NCBI RefSeq assembly: GCF_021440195.1
Contig: NZ_JAJTSZ010000008.1
Coordinates: 268,990-332,989 of the forward strand
Length of the DNA stretch: 64,000 nt
Direction of reading: 5' to 3'
Source of the DNA: Dyadobacter sp. CY356
GTDB lineage: Bacteria; Bacteroidota; Bacteroidia; Cytophagales; Spirosomataceae
Both the position numbers and the translations under genes were made by a program. Shown here piece after piece: positions 1-8,065 of this stretch (position 1 is the stretch's first letter; every line of letters starts with the position of its first letter). The notes below the pieces were generated by a model that worked only from the letters and a program-made list of their open reading frames with translations, had not been told where the DNA came from and did not search any database.

Positions 1-104
1 TTTATACTGATTCGTCTGGAAATGGCCGCTGCAATAACGGGAAGACCTAAATAGTCCTGGTGTTCACCGAAAAAACAAATACGGCCGGGCGTTGAGATTC
101 TCAT
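1..104 (-). CDS. GHMP sugar kinase (galactokinase-like), N-terminal 34 residues only
   Basis: The reading frame starts with ATG at 102-104 on the minus strand and runs off the left edge. Residues 7-19 read GRICFFGEHQDYL, the substrate-site signature of galactokinase and related GHMP kinases (usual form GRxxLxGEHxDY), followed by PVIAAAI. The start lies 3 bases after the stop of the sugar permease, so the two genes are surely cotranscribed. Family knowledge: these enzymes phosphorylate galactose, N-acetylgalactosamine or a similar sugar at C1 with ATP. With only 34 residues visible, the exact sugar cannot be told; the neighbouring GH109-type gene makes GalNAc or galactose plausible. The family call is firm, the substrate is open. 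Confidence 0.85.
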   Translation of the reverse strand, partial: MRISTPGRICFFGEHQDYLGLPVIAAAISRRISI

Positions 105-107
105 GTA

Positions 108-1328
108 CTACCAGCTTTTCTTTTTATGACCAACAAGGCCGAAATAAACTATAAACGCGTAAAGAGGAAGTACTATAAGGTAAGCTTTTTGAGTGCTGCC
201 AATTGAATCGGCAAGACCACCGTAAATCAATGGCATAATGGCGCCACCGGAAATACCCATTACCAAAAGTGCAGAAGCAATTTTGGTGAATTTACCAAGT
301 CCGCTAAGCGCTAGTGGCCACAATGCCGGCCAGATTACTGCGTTGGCAAAACCCAGCACTGCAATGCACATAACGGATGTGAAACCTGTTGTTAGAAAAG
401 CTGCGATGGTCACTACAAGTCCTAAGCTGGCAGAGAAGATCATATACGCTTGCTGTGAAACGAATTTAGGGATAAGGACAATACCAAGCACATAACCAAA
501 CATCATTCCGCCCAAAGTGTACGCACCAAAAACCCTTGCTTCGCTTTCCGGAATTCCTAATGAAACACCATAACTGATGATGGTATCTGCCGCAATTACT
601 TCCACACCTACATAACAAAACAAAGCGATCACACCTAAAACAAGGTTTGGGTACTGGAATACGCTGGTTTTTTGTACGGCCTGGCTCGAACCCGGTGTTT
701 CATCTTCTTCTTCGCTCACTTCAACAAGTCCTTTTGTCATCCGGATAACTATGGCCAGGATAACTAAAATTGCCGTCAGGATCAGATAAGGTACAACCAC
801 TTTGTCAAGTTCGTCCTTTGGATCTACCGATTCTGCACCGGCCAAAAGCAATTTACCAATCACAATCTGGCTTATGATACCTGCACCTTTGTTGGCAATA
901 CCCATGATACTGATTCTTTGTGCCGCACTTTCACGAGGCCCAAGAATGGTAGCATATGGATTGGAAGCAGTTTGGAGGACAGTAAGCCCAATACCAATTG
1001 TAAAAAGACCTACCAGAAATAGAGGATAAGATGCCATTTCGGCGGCTGGAATAAAAATAAGTGTTCCAACGGCCATCACCATCAGTGCCAGTGACATACC
1101 ATTTTTAAAACCTGTTTTTTTCACAACCATCGAACATGGGATTGCCATAACGGTGTAAGAAATGAAAAATGCGAAGGTTACCAGGTATGAACTGGTATTG
1201 TCAAGAGAGAATGCTTTTTTGAAAAAAGTAATCAGGGTCCCATTGACCCAGGTGATGAATCCCATCACAAAGAATAAAACGCCGATAATTACCAGAGGGC
1301 CCAGGTATTCGTTTTTTTTATTAGTCAT
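108..1328 (-). CDS. MFS sugar permease, FucP/GluP (glucose/galactose) family
   Basis: 406 residues, about twelve hydrophobic segments, with the central hydrophilic stretch (EVSEEEDETPGSSQ, about residues 203-216) that separates the two six-helix halves in MFS proteins. The N-terminal region (GPLVIIGVLFFVMGFITWVNG) and the TASNPYATILGP segment around residue 120 are characteristic of the fucose/galactose/glucose:H+ symporter branch. It would bring a monosaccharide through the inner membrane. The downstream GHMP kinase begins 3 bases after its stop, which pairs uptake with phosphorylation, and the upstream GH109-type gene on the same strand could supply the sugar. The precise substrate is inferred only from context. 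Confidence 0.88.
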   Translation of the reverse strand: MTNKKNEYLGPLVIIGVLFFVMGFITWVNGTLITFFKKAFSLDNTSSYLVTFAFFISYTVMAIPCSMVVKKTGFKNGMSLALMVMAVGTLIFIPAAEMASYPLFLVGLFTIGIGLTVLQTASNPYATILGPRESAAQRISIMGIANKGAGIISQIVIGKLLLAGAESVDPKDELDKVVVPYLILTAILVILAIVIRMTKGLVEVSEEEDETPGSSQAVQKTSVFQYPNLVLGVIALFCYVGVEVIAADTIISYGVSLGIPESEARVFGAYTLGGMMFGYVLGIVLIPKFVSQQAYMIFSASLGLVVTIAAFLTTGFTSVMCIAVLGFANAVIWPALWPLALSGLGKFTKIASALLVMGISGGAIMPLIYGGLADSIGSTQKAYLIVLPLYAFIVYFGLVGHKKKSW

Positions 1329-1387
1329 TTAATTTGAGTAGTTAAAATTTCCGGGTTATAATATAATTGAACTGATATTTGCAGGAT

Positions 1388-2746
1388 TTAAAATTCATCA
1401 TTCAGACCAAAAATTGGCTTATTTGTTTTCCATTTTCCTCTGGTAAAATCCGGAATTTCAACCGGTGAGCTTCCTCTGGCTATGGATAATTCTGAAAGCG
1501 GACTGATTGCACTCCACACAGCTGCGTCATAAACATCGATAGGAGGCGCAACTTTTCTTTTTACAGCTTCAATAAATCCGCGGAAAACGAAATAGTCAAT
1601 TCCCCCGTGACCCGCATTTTCAGCCTCTTTTTCATATTTTGTCCAAAGCGGATGGTCATATTTTTTCAAATAAGGTGCATCTGGTTCCGCTTCATGTTTT
1701 TTTGGTGAAACGTCTTCAAGATAAATCGTATGACCATCATTCATCCAAATCCCTTCCGTACCCTGCGCTCTGAATCCCAGTGAATAGGGGCGGGGAGAAT
1801 TGGTATCATGAATGATCACAATATTTTCTCCATTATGACATTGGATTACAGTTGTTACAACATCACCCAGTTTGAAATTAACTTTTGCATTTGGATGATC
1901 TTTTCCGCCATGATCCACTACATATTTATGCAAACCTAACGGTTTTGTCGCTGTTGAGGTCAGATAATTGAATTTATTTCCCCGGTTAATATTCATCCAG
2001 TGCGCCACCGGACCTAATCCATGTGTTGGATAAATGTCACCATTCCGGTCAACGGAGTGCTGTGTACGCCACTTCGCTTCTGAAAATCCTTTTTCTCCAA
2101 ATTCTACACCGGTGCCTTCATTACTGGTTCCGTTATTAAATTTGATTCCGCGCAAATCATGCTGATAACCGCAATGTGCATAGGTCATTTCTCCGAACAT
2201 TCCCTCACGGATCATTTTTAAAATGGCCATCACATCCCGCCGGTAACAAACATTTTCCAGGATCATGCAGTGTGAACCTGTTTTCTCAAAAGTATCAACC
2301 AAATCCCAGGATTCCTGCAATGTCACAGTTGCCGAAACTTCCACCGCTGCATATTTTCCTGCTTTCATAGCAGCAATTGCCATCGGAACGTGCCATTGCC
2401 AGGGTGTAGCAATCAGTATAGCGTCCAGATCGTCCCGTTTAACCATATTCAGAAAATCTTCATCTCCTTTTGCATACAAGGCTGGTTCTTTTTTGCCGGC
2501 TTTTTTAATCAGGTCAAGCGCTGCTTTTACTGAATTGGAATCAATATCACAAATGGCATTTACCTCCACATCCGGGCGGAAAAGTGCCTGCTGTAAATGG
2601 TTGCGACCCCGCAGCCCAACGCCGATAAAACCAATTCTGACTTTATCCCTGGCCGTTTCTGTTTCATTGTTCAGAAGTATGGACGGTAATATTCCGGTAG
2701 CGGAACCGGCCAGTGTCGCTTTTTGGAGAAAATTTCGTCTATCCAT
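1388..2746 (-). CDS. GH109-type glycosidase / Gfo-Idh-MocA oxidoreductase, Tat-exported
   Basis: 452 residues. The N-terminus has a twin-arginine signal (RRNFLQKA, residues 3-10, then a hydrophobic stretch), so export folded to the periplasm is expected. A Rossmann NAD-binding motif GVGLRG lies at 42-47. Segments ENVCYRRDV (164-172), GYQHDLR (193-199), FGEKGFSEAKWRT (216-228) and PTHGLGP (240-246) match what I recall of the NAD-dependent alpha-N-acetylgalactosaminidase of Elizabethkingia that founded family GH109. Those enzymes split alpha-GalNAc by transient oxidation with tightly bound NAD. A plain dehydrogenase role is the alternative, because many GH109-like paralogues are uncharacterised. 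It is followed by the permease and sugar kinase on the same strand. Confidence 0.8.
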   Translation of the reverse strand: MDRRNFLQKATLAGSATGILPSILLNNETETARDKVRIGFIGVGLRGRNHLQQALFRPDVEVNAICDIDSNSVKAALDLIKKAGKKEPALYAKGDEDFLNMVKRDDLDAILIATPWQWHVPMAIAAMKAGKYAAVEVSATVTLQESWDLVDTFEKTGSHCMILENVCYRRDVMAILKMIREGMFGEMTYAHCGYQHDLRGIKFNNGTSNEGTGVEFGEKGFSEAKWRTQHSVDRNGDIYPTHGLGPVAHWMNINRGNKFNYLTSTATKPLGLHKYVVDHGGKDHPNAKVNFKLGDVVTTVIQCHNGENIVIIHDTNSPRPYSLGFRAQGTEGIWMNDGHTIYLEDVSPKKHEAEPDAPYLKKYDHPLWTKYEKEAENAGHGGIDYFVFRGFIEAVKRKVAPPIDVYDAAVWSAISPLSELSIARGSSPVEIPDFTRGKWKTNKPIFGLNDEF

Positions 2747-3045
2747 AAAAAGGCTTAAAGAAAATTTTATTAGGTTCAGGTATTAGTACTGTAACCGCGC
2801 AAGATACGACCAATTACCATATTTTTAAATTTTTTTATTAATTAAAAAATATTAGAAACAAAGTCTTGCCGGGAAACTTTCCTAATTATAATCATGCAAT
2901 TTGAACAATTTGAATTAATATCGTGTTGACAGTGAAAAGTATACTCCGATGGGTAGAGAGAATCCCGCCCTACGGCTTTAAGTGTGTTGGACACATACTT
3001 TGTTACGACATTTAAGGCATTCTTTATTTAACGTTAACATATTAT
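2747..3045. other. Divergent intergenic region, no gene seen
   Basis: This 299-bp stretch separates the GH109-type gene (minus) from the pterin synthase gene (plus). The first half is very AT-rich (run of A/T at 2820-2855). The segment around 2948-2990 is richer in GC and contains short self-complementary bits (GTAG at 2954 with CTAC at 2971), but I could not build a convincing riboswitch or RNA gene. Promoters for both genes must lie here. I see no TAnnTTTG element close enough to the ATG at 3046 to call. Confidence 0.4.
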
Positions 3046-3462
3046 ATGGCTCACAAAGTGGCTGTGTTTCGTAAAGAACACTTCAATGCGGCTCATCGGC
3101 TTCACAATCCGACGTGGTCGGACGAAAGAAACGAAGAGGTTTTTGGCAAGTGTAATAATCCGAATTTTCATGGTCATAATTATGAACTTATTATTCAGGT
3201 TGTTGGTGAAGTAAATCCGGAGACGGGTTATGTGATTGACATGAAAGTATTAAGTGCTGTTGTTAAAGAAAATGTGCTTGATCGTTTTGACCATAAAAAC
3301 CTGAATCTTGATGTTGAAGAATTCAGGAATTTAAATCCATCTGCCGAGAATATTGCCGTTGTTGTATATGATATTCTCCGGCCAAAAATTGATGCAGAGC
3401 TTGCTCTGAAAATTAGATTATATGAAACAGAACGAAACTTTGTTGAATACCCGGTCGATTGA
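3046..3462 (+). CDS. 6-pyruvoyl/6-carboxy-tetrahydropterin synthase family enzyme
   Basis: 138 residues, T-fold enzyme acting on dihydroneopterin triphosphate. Zinc ligands are visible as FNAAHRL (H17) and HGH (42-44); the catalytic cysteine is C36 in CNNPNFHGHNY; the D-H pair is FDHKNL (81-86); and the pterin-anchoring glutamate sits in YETERNFVEY near the C-terminus. The C-x5-HGH spacing and the ETxxN end resemble animal-type 6-pyruvoyl-tetrahydropterin synthase rather than QueD of E. coli (C-x3-HGH), although automatic annotation would probably say queD. The stop overlaps the following GTP cyclohydrolase gene by 41 bp, so both first steps from GTP are translated together. The product could be a biopterin-type cofactor or the queuosine precursor. 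Confidence 0.85.
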   Translation: MAHKVAVFRKEHFNAAHRLHNPTWSDERNEEVFGKCNNPNFHGHNYELIIQVVGEVNPETGYVIDMKVLSAVVKENVLDRFDHKNLNLDVEEFRNLNPSAENIAVVVYDILRPKIDAELALKIRLYETERNFVEYPVD

Positions 3463-4111
3463 CAATTTTGATGTTGAGGAAATTGGTGACGAGCATCTTT
3501 TTTCTTCTATTGAAACACCCATGCGTCCCGATGCATTTGCGTTGGAGGATGATGTGAAGATTGAGCTGATTGAAAAACATTTTCGCCATATCATGGAAAT
3601 CATGGGTTTGGACCTGACGGACGATAGTTTGCAGGGAACTCCAAAGCGTGTTGCGAAAATGTATATTAAGGAAGTTTTTAGCGGTCTCGATCCTAAAAAC
3701 AAACCGAAAGTTGCCCTTTTTGATAACAAATACAAGTATGATCAAATGCTTGTAGAAAAAGATATTTCCGTTTTTTCAAACTGTGAGCATCATTTTGTTC
3801 CCATTTATGGAAAAGCGCATATTGCCTATATATCCAGTGGAAAAGTTATTGGTTTGTCAAAGCTGAATCGTATTGTAGAATATTTCTCGAAACGTCCGCA
3901 GGTTCAGGAAAGACTTACTGTGCAAATTGCAAATGAATTGAAACAAGCTCTGCGAACAGAAGATGTTGCTGTGGTGATTGACGCGAAACACATGTGCGTA
4001 CAATCAAGAGGGGTTCGTGACGCCGGCAGCTCCACTGTGACATCGTATTATGGAGGAAAATTTGAACAGGAAGCGACGAGAAAGGAATTCCTGGCTTACC
4101 TGGGCATGTGA
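3422..4111 (+). CDS. folE: GTP cyclohydrolase I
   Basis: 229 residues, the type IA enzyme that converts GTP to 7,8-dihydroneopterin triphosphate and formate. Zinc ligands are C121 and H124 in CEHHFVPIYGKAHIAY and C192 in AKHMCVQSRGVRD; SKLNRIVEYFSKRPQVQERLT (146-166) is the conserved helix region. The chosen ATG lies inside the preceding pterin synthase gene (41-bp overlap in another frame); a later ATG at 3521 (residue 34) would remove the overlap but leaves a start with no better ribosome site. The N-terminal tail of about 35 residues is variable in the family. The gene is followed by a strong bidirectional terminator at 4207-4243. Confidence 0.95.
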   Translation: MKQNETLLNTRSIDNFDVEEIGDEHLFSSIETPMRPDAFALEDDVKIELIEKHFRHIMEIMGLDLTDDSLQGTPKRVAKMYIKEVFSGLDPKNKPKVALFDNKYKYDQMLVEKDISVFSNCEHHFVPIYGKAHIAYISSGKVIGLSKLNRIVEYFSKRPQVQERLTVQIANELKQALRTEDVAVVIDAKHMCVQSRGVRDAGSSTVTSYYGGKFEQEATRKEFLAYLGM

Positions 4112-4206
4112 GTCTTAATGATTAATGATTAATTGTTAATGAATTAGCTTATAGAGTGTCTTACTCATCATAAAAATTCTATTAAAATCTATTTTTACTT
4201 TTCAAA

Positions 4207-4243
4207 CAAGGGCCCGGCTAATCGGAGATTGACCGGGCCTTTT
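4207..4243. terminator. Bidirectional Rho-independent terminator
   Basis: A 7-bp GC stem (GGCCCGG at 4211-4217 with CCGGGCC at 4233-4239), extended by CAAG/CTTTTG flanks, is followed by T residues on the plus strand and preceded by A residues that serve the minus strand. It sits between convergent folE and the sugar isomerase-like gene and can end both transcripts. Confidence 0.85.
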
Positions 4244-4278
4244 GTTATCATTAATAATTAAGCATTGATAATTAACAA

Positions 4279-5208
4279 TTAGATCGTCGGTCCAATTCTT
4301 TCCAAAAGCGCCTTCGTTGCCTTAATGCCTTCACGCTCGGAAAGTTTGCTTCCTTCATATTCAATACCTGCAATACCTTTGAAGCCGCTATCTTTTACGA
4401 TTTTAAGGATTTTGGTATAATCTGTTTCAATACAGTTTCCTTTTTCGTCAAAATCATAAGTTTTTGCGCTGACGCCTTTTGCAAATGGCATTAACTCTTT
4501 TGTTCCCTGGTAGCGGTCATATGATTCTTCGCATTCGAAGCTTCCTTGTTTCCTTTTGATACAGAAGTTTCCGAAATCCGGCAAAGTTCCGACATTTTTC
4601 ATGTTAACCTGTTTCATGACACCGGATAACCACTGACCATTTGATGAAGAGCCACCATGATTTTCAACGATCACGTTGATTCCGGTTTTCTTGGCAAATT
4701 CACCCAGTTTTCCCAGACCTTCAACCGCTGCTTTTGCGATTTCTTCATTGGTTCCTTTTCCAAATGCGTTTACCCGAATCGTTTTACATCCAAGATATTT
4801 GGCACATTCAACCCATTTGTAATGGTTTTCGACTGCTTTGTTTCTAACGGCCGCATCCAGTTCTCCAAGTCCGCCTTCACCATCGATCATGATCAGGTTG
4901 TTGGTCACACCATTATCCTTGCATCTTTGTAACAGCTCGTTCAAATATGTTTTGTCTTCGGCTTTGTCCTTGAAAAACTGATTTACATATTCAACAATTG
5001 ATATCCCAAACTCTTTTTTAGCGAGTTCCGGAAAATCCATATTTGTAATTTTTTTTGCAAATAATTCCTTGTGGAGTGACCATTCTGCAAGAGAAATGTC
5101 AAAAAACATTTTTTTAGCAGCCGATTCTGCCAAAAGGTCTGTCAGGGTAGTAGCCATCAGCGCAGTTGCACCTGCTTTCTTTAAAAAATCGCGTCTTGAA
5201 AAAGTCAT
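4279..5208 (-). CDS. TIM-barrel sugar isomerase/epimerase-like protein, Tat-exported
   Basis: 309 residues. The start SRRDFLKKAGATALMA is a twin-arginine signal (RR at residues 5-6). The rest fits the xylose-isomerase-like TIM barrel (AP endonuclease 2 superfamily): FPELAKKEFGISIVEY, LIMIDGEGGLG, TIRVNAFGKG, INVIVENHGG (metal-ligand Glu/His region) and GIAGIEYEG close to the end. Family members act on sugars or sugar acids with a divalent metal. Exported versions are common beside Gfo/Idh/MocA genes in this phylum and usually have no assigned substrate. It stands alone on the minus strand between two convergent or same-strand neighbours. Only the fold and export route can be stated. Confidence 0.8.
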   Translation of the reverse strand: MTFSRRDFLKKAGATALMATTLTDLLAESAAKKMFFDISLAEWSLHKELFAKKITNMDFPELAKKEFGISIVEYVNQFFKDKAEDKTYLNELLQRCKDNGVTNNLIMIDGEGGLGELDAAVRNKAVENHYKWVECAKYLGCKTIRVNAFGKGTNEEIAKAAVEGLGKLGEFAKKTGINVIVENHGGSSSNGQWLSGVMKQVNMKNVGTLPDFGNFCIKRKQGSFECEESYDRYQGTKELMPFAKGVSAKTYDFDEKGNCIETDYTKILKIVKDSGFKGIAGIEYEGSKLSEREGIKATKALLERIGPTI

Positions 5209-5244
5209 TTCCTGGTTAGAATTTAGATTTAAGATATAGAAAAA

Positions 5245-6258
5245 TTATACATTCAGTTTAAGGCTGGCATCTTCATAAAGCTTTTGGTTTTTAACCAGAT
5301 TCGCAGCATCCCAATCGATATCTTTTACAAAATCATATTGTCGGACCGGACAAACTTTCATTTTACAGAAGTAACAGCATTTGGGAAGACAAGGATCAGC
5401 ATGGACAAAAATCTCGGTTTCACCGGTGTGGTTTGCTTTTAAAATGTTTTCAAACTCATGTATGGCTTCATGTGCTTTCTGTAACTCCCAATAATAAGGC
5501 AAAGTAAGGTGACAATCAATATGCAGGTCAGAACCATATTGCTGCACCCTTAAATTGTGGACATCAACCCAGTGATCTTTTTTATTTTCAGATATGGATT
5601 GTACAATTTTTTCAAGCAGATTTTCGTCAGTTGCGTCCATCAAACCGGCCACTGATTTACTCACCAGCTGAAAACCGCTGTAAGCTAAAAATAATCCGAA
5701 TAATAACGAAGCAGCACTATCAATCCAGACTTGCCCGGTTAATAAAATTAATCCTACGCTGACAATCAAAACCACACTGCTAACGCTGTCGGACAATAAA
5801 TGCCTTCCATCTGCGGTCAAGGCAAGAGAATTTGATTTTTTTCCTTCGTCAACCAGTTTATAACCGATCAGCATATTAACGATGATCGTAATGACAATAA
5901 AAATTGCTCCCTGTGCCAGATTTTGGATAGGAGCAGGGTCCATTATCCTTTTTATTGCTTCGATGATGATAAAAAGAGATGCAATTACGATCAAAGCTCC
6001 TTCAAAACCGGCAGAGAAAAATTCAATTTTTCCATGTCCATATGGATGGTTCCTATCCTTTGGCTGTGCCGAGAGGTAAATGCTGTAAAATGCGAAACCA
6101 CTTGCGATGACATTGATGATTGATTCAAGCGCATCACTCAGAATTGCGTTCGAATCTGTGAGGTAATATGCAAAAAACTTTAAACCCGTCAGGACAATAC
6201 TTGCTACAAAAGAAAGCAGGATGAGACGTTGTTTACGCTTATTTTGGTTTATTTGCAT
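5245..6258 (-). CDS. Cation diffusion facilitator (CDF) metal exporter
   Basis: 337 residues with six hydrophobic helices in the first 210 residues. Helix 2 has the SDALES (about residue 40) and helix 5 the HLLSDSVSS (about 154) motifs that form the intramembrane metal site. A cytoplasmic ferredoxin-like domain follows (DVHNLRVQQYGSDLHIDCHLTLP). Substrates in the family are Zn, Fe, Mn, Co or Cd in exchange for protons. After the usual domain there is an extra cysteine-rich tail with five Cys within 14 residues (CLPKCCYFCKMKVC, about 291-304), a likely additional metal site. The gene is divergent from the Nudix gene; their starts are only 38 bp apart. Confidence 0.9.
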   Translation of the reverse strand: MQINQNKRKQRLILLSFVASIVLTGLKFFAYYLTDSNAILSDALESIINVIASGFAFYSIYLSAQPKDRNHPYGHGKIEFFSAGFEGALIVIASLFIIIEAIKRIMDPAPIQNLAQGAIFIVITIIVNMLIGYKLVDEGKKSNSLALTADGRHLLSDSVSSVVLIVSVGLILLTGQVWIDSAASLLFGLFLAYSGFQLVSKSVAGLMDATDENLLEKIVQSISENKKDHWVDVHNLRVQQYGSDLHIDCHLTLPYYWELQKAHEAIHEFENILKANHTGETEIFVHADPCLPKCCYFCKMKVCPVRQYDFVKDIDWDAANLVKNQKLYEDASLKLNV

Positions 6259-6296
6259 CAGAGATTAATATTTTGAAGATCAAAAATACTAAGAAA

Positions 6297-6851
6297 ATGC
6301 CGGGAATAAACACAGAAAATAATTGGAAGACGCTTTCTTCCGAAACCGTGTATGAGAATGCGTGGCTGGAAATCAGTCACCGTGAAGTGATTAACCCTGC
6401 CGGAAAAGATGGAATTTATGGTGTTGTAAAATTCAAAAATAAAGCGCTGGGTATTATTCCCATTGACGAAAACAATAATATTTATCTTGTCGGTCAGTTT
6501 CGGTATGCAATAAATGAATATTCCTGGGAAATCCCTGAAGGTGGCGGACCTTTTGATGAAGATAAGCTGGATGCGGCAAAAAGAGAATTAAAAGAAGAAA
6601 CAGGTTTACTCGCGAGCAACTGGACGACATTATCAAGAATTCATACCTCAAACTCAGCCACAAACGAAGAAGGTTTTATTTTTTTGGCGGAGGGGTTGAG
6701 CCAGAGTGAGGCAGAACCGGAGGAAACAGAAGAATTGCAGGTGAAAAAGATTCATTTATCAGAAGCTGTGGAAATGGTGATGCGATCTGAAATTACTGAT
6801 TCCATTTCAATAGCCGCAATTTTAATGGCTGCACGGCTGAAAGGAATTTAA
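6297..6851 (+). CDS. Nudix hydrolase, ADP-ribose pyrophosphatase type
   Basis: 184 residues from ATG 6297; an in-frame TTG at 6273 would add eight residues. The full Nudix box, G-x5-E-x7-REL-K-EETGL, is at about residues 82-104 and provides the Mg-binding glutamates. The preceding VGQFRYAINEYSWEIPEGG is typical of the ADP-sugar pyrophosphatase branch, which splits ADP-ribose and related nucleotide sugars. The stop is followed one base later by the ATG of the LysE-type exporter, so the two form an operon closed by a terminator at 7490-7525. Confidence 0.88.
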   Translation: MPGINTENNWKTLSSETVYENAWLEISHREVINPAGKDGIYGVVKFKNKALGIIPIDENNNIYLVGQFRYAINEYSWEIPEGGGPFDEDKLDAAKRELKEETGLLASNWTTLSRIHTSNSATNEEGFIFLAEGLSQSEAEPEETEELQVKKIHLSEAVEMVMRSEITDSISIAAILMAARLKGI

Positions 6852-6852
6852 T

Positions 6853-7467
6853 ATGATTGAAGCTTTATTTTACGGTATCCTGACGGGTATAGGATTGTGC
6901 CTGACTTTTGGTACGGTGTTTTTTTCCTTGATTCAAAATAGTGTTGATAATGGTTATCGGACCGGGATTAAAATAGCTTTTGGTGTTTTCATCTCTGATG
7001 CTATTTTTGTCTTTTTTGCAATTTTTGGAACTGGTTTGTTGCCGGATATCCACAATTTTCAAAAGTACATGGCTGGTGCCGGTGTTCTTTTTTTGTTGAT
7101 TTTGGGTATATCAAATTTGGTGAAAGGTCAGCCTAAGGTGGCCTATCCAAAAACAAGGTTTGGTAATTTGCTGTATTACTTTACAACCGGTTTTTTTCTG
7201 AACGCTCTAAATCCTGTAAATTTTATCAGCTGGGTTACGATCGCTTCTTACATCCGGTCTACATTACACTACAATTTTCATCAGGTACTTATCTTTTTTA
7301 TAGCCAGTGTAATTGCTGTTTTTCTGGTAGAAAGTTCAATCGCCGTTTTTGCGGATAAACTGAAAAAGGTTTTTACTCCGAAAGTGGTTTTAATCTTTAA
7401 TAAGGTGACGGGCGTAGTTTTTATTTTAATTGCCTGCCAGATTGCTTACAGTAATTTTTTGAAGTAG
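6853..7467 (+). CDS. LysE/RhtB-family amino-acid exporter
   Basis: 204 residues with about six hydrophobic segments. The first helix region (FYGILTGIGLCLTFGTVFFSL) and NALNPVNFISWVT near residue 115 correspond to the LysE-family pattern with its conserved GP/NP positions. Proteins of this fold export amino acids or small polar metabolites across the inner membrane. It starts one base after the Nudix stop. The substrate cannot be read from sequence, and the conserved Pro of the first GP motif is not obvious here. Confidence 0.82.
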   Translation: MIEALFYGILTGIGLCLTFGTVFFSLIQNSVDNGYRTGIKIAFGVFISDAIFVFFAIFGTGLLPDIHNFQKYMAGAGVLFLLILGISNLVKGQPKVAYPKTRFGNLLYYFTTGFFLNALNPVNFISWVTIASYIRSTLHYNFHQVLIFFIASVIAVFLVESSIAVFADKLKKVFTPKVVLIFNKVTGVVFILIACQIAYSNFLK

Positions 7468-7489
7468 GAAATGAGCGATAATAAATCAC

Positions 7490-7525
7490 AAAAAACGGCC
7501 AGGATTTTACTTCTGACCGTTTTTG
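7490..7525. terminator. Rho-independent terminator after the Nudix/LysE operon
   Basis: AAAAACGGCCAG at 7491-7502 pairs imperfectly with CTGACCGTTTTT at 7513-7524, with a short loop and T/A runs on either side. It can act for the plus-strand operon and, in the other direction, for the toxin-antitoxin pair. Confidence 0.8.
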
Positions 7526-7543
7526 TAAAGAATTTTTTTATAT

Positions 7544-7819
7544 TTAATAATGACCCCTCAGACCAAGAATATAAATGACGTTATCCTTTATTTCATAAAT
7601 AATTCGATGTTCTCGATTTATGCGCCGTGAATACTTTCCTGACAGATTATGTTTAAAAGGCTCAGGTTTACCGATACCAGTAAATGGATCTTCCCTTATA
7701 GCTTCAACCAATTGCTCAATCTTTTTTTTTTTTATTAGATTTTTTTGACCTGATTTATTCCAATATCGGAGGTCGTATATCGCCTCATCTGTCAATTCTA
7801 TTGTGAAGCCAGATCCCAT
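7544..7819 (-). CDS. yoeB: Txe/YoeB-family mRNA interferase toxin
   Basis: 91 residues, the usual size of YoeB. The segment GIGKPEPFKHNLSGKYSRRIN (about 48-68) and the final RGHY match the family; the last His-Tyr pair (90-91) and the arginine of SRRIN are catalytic in E. coli YoeB, which cuts mRNA in the ribosomal A site. It overlaps the antitoxin gene by 22 bp and lies downstream of it, the normal order. The codons for residues around 31-35 (IKKKK) form an uninterrupted run of 12 A residues (T at 7722-7733 on the plus strand), a slippage-prone tract inside the toxin. Confidence 0.92.
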   Translation of the reverse strand: MGSGFTIELTDEAIYDLRYWNKSGQKNLIKKKKIEQLVEAIREDPFTGIGKPEPFKHNLSGKYSRRINREHRIIYEIKDNVIYILGLRGHY

Positions 7820-8013
7820 AAATTTGATCCTGATTCAAATTTTACTGTCTTTCCCTCCTTGATTTGTTGCTCACTTCTTCTTATTTTTTCTACAAATTCA
7901 GGAGCATAAGGACTGTCAGAATCTTCTGTGTATGTTACTTCAAATCCCCTAAGTAATGCTTTAACAGCTTTAATTATCTCTGGATCTTCGGTCTCAATAG
8001 TTAGTGTTGTCAT
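7798..8013 (-). CDS. DUF2683-type antitoxin of the YoeB pair
   Basis: 71 residues, beginning MTTLTIETEDPEIIKAVKALL, a short beta strand then helix, and ending in an acidic/aromatic tail (SGSNLWDLASQ) that probably wraps the toxin. This is the small Bacteroidota antitoxin type usually found directly upstream of YoeB toxins. Its last 22 bases overlap the toxin start, which ties toxin synthesis to antitoxin translation. In such systems the complex normally represses its own promoter. Confidence 0.82.
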   Translation of the reverse strand: MTTLTIETEDPEIIKAVKALLRGFEVTYTEDSDSPYAPEFVEKIRRSEQQIKEGKTVKFESGSNLWDLASQ

Positions 8014-8065
8014 AGTGTTTCAGATTAATTTCAATTAAAATTAACATATTGATTTAATAAAACCA

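Noticed and set aside
2940..3010. Riboswitch (folate or preQ1) upstream of the pterin genes
   Set aside because: Some short complementary pieces exist, but none of the conserved cores of these riboswitches could be matched.
3046..3462. Queuosine biosynthesis gene queD as a firm call
   Set aside because: The catalytic spacing is closer to 6-pyruvoyl-tetrahydropterin synthase and no other queuosine gene is nearby; kept at family level.
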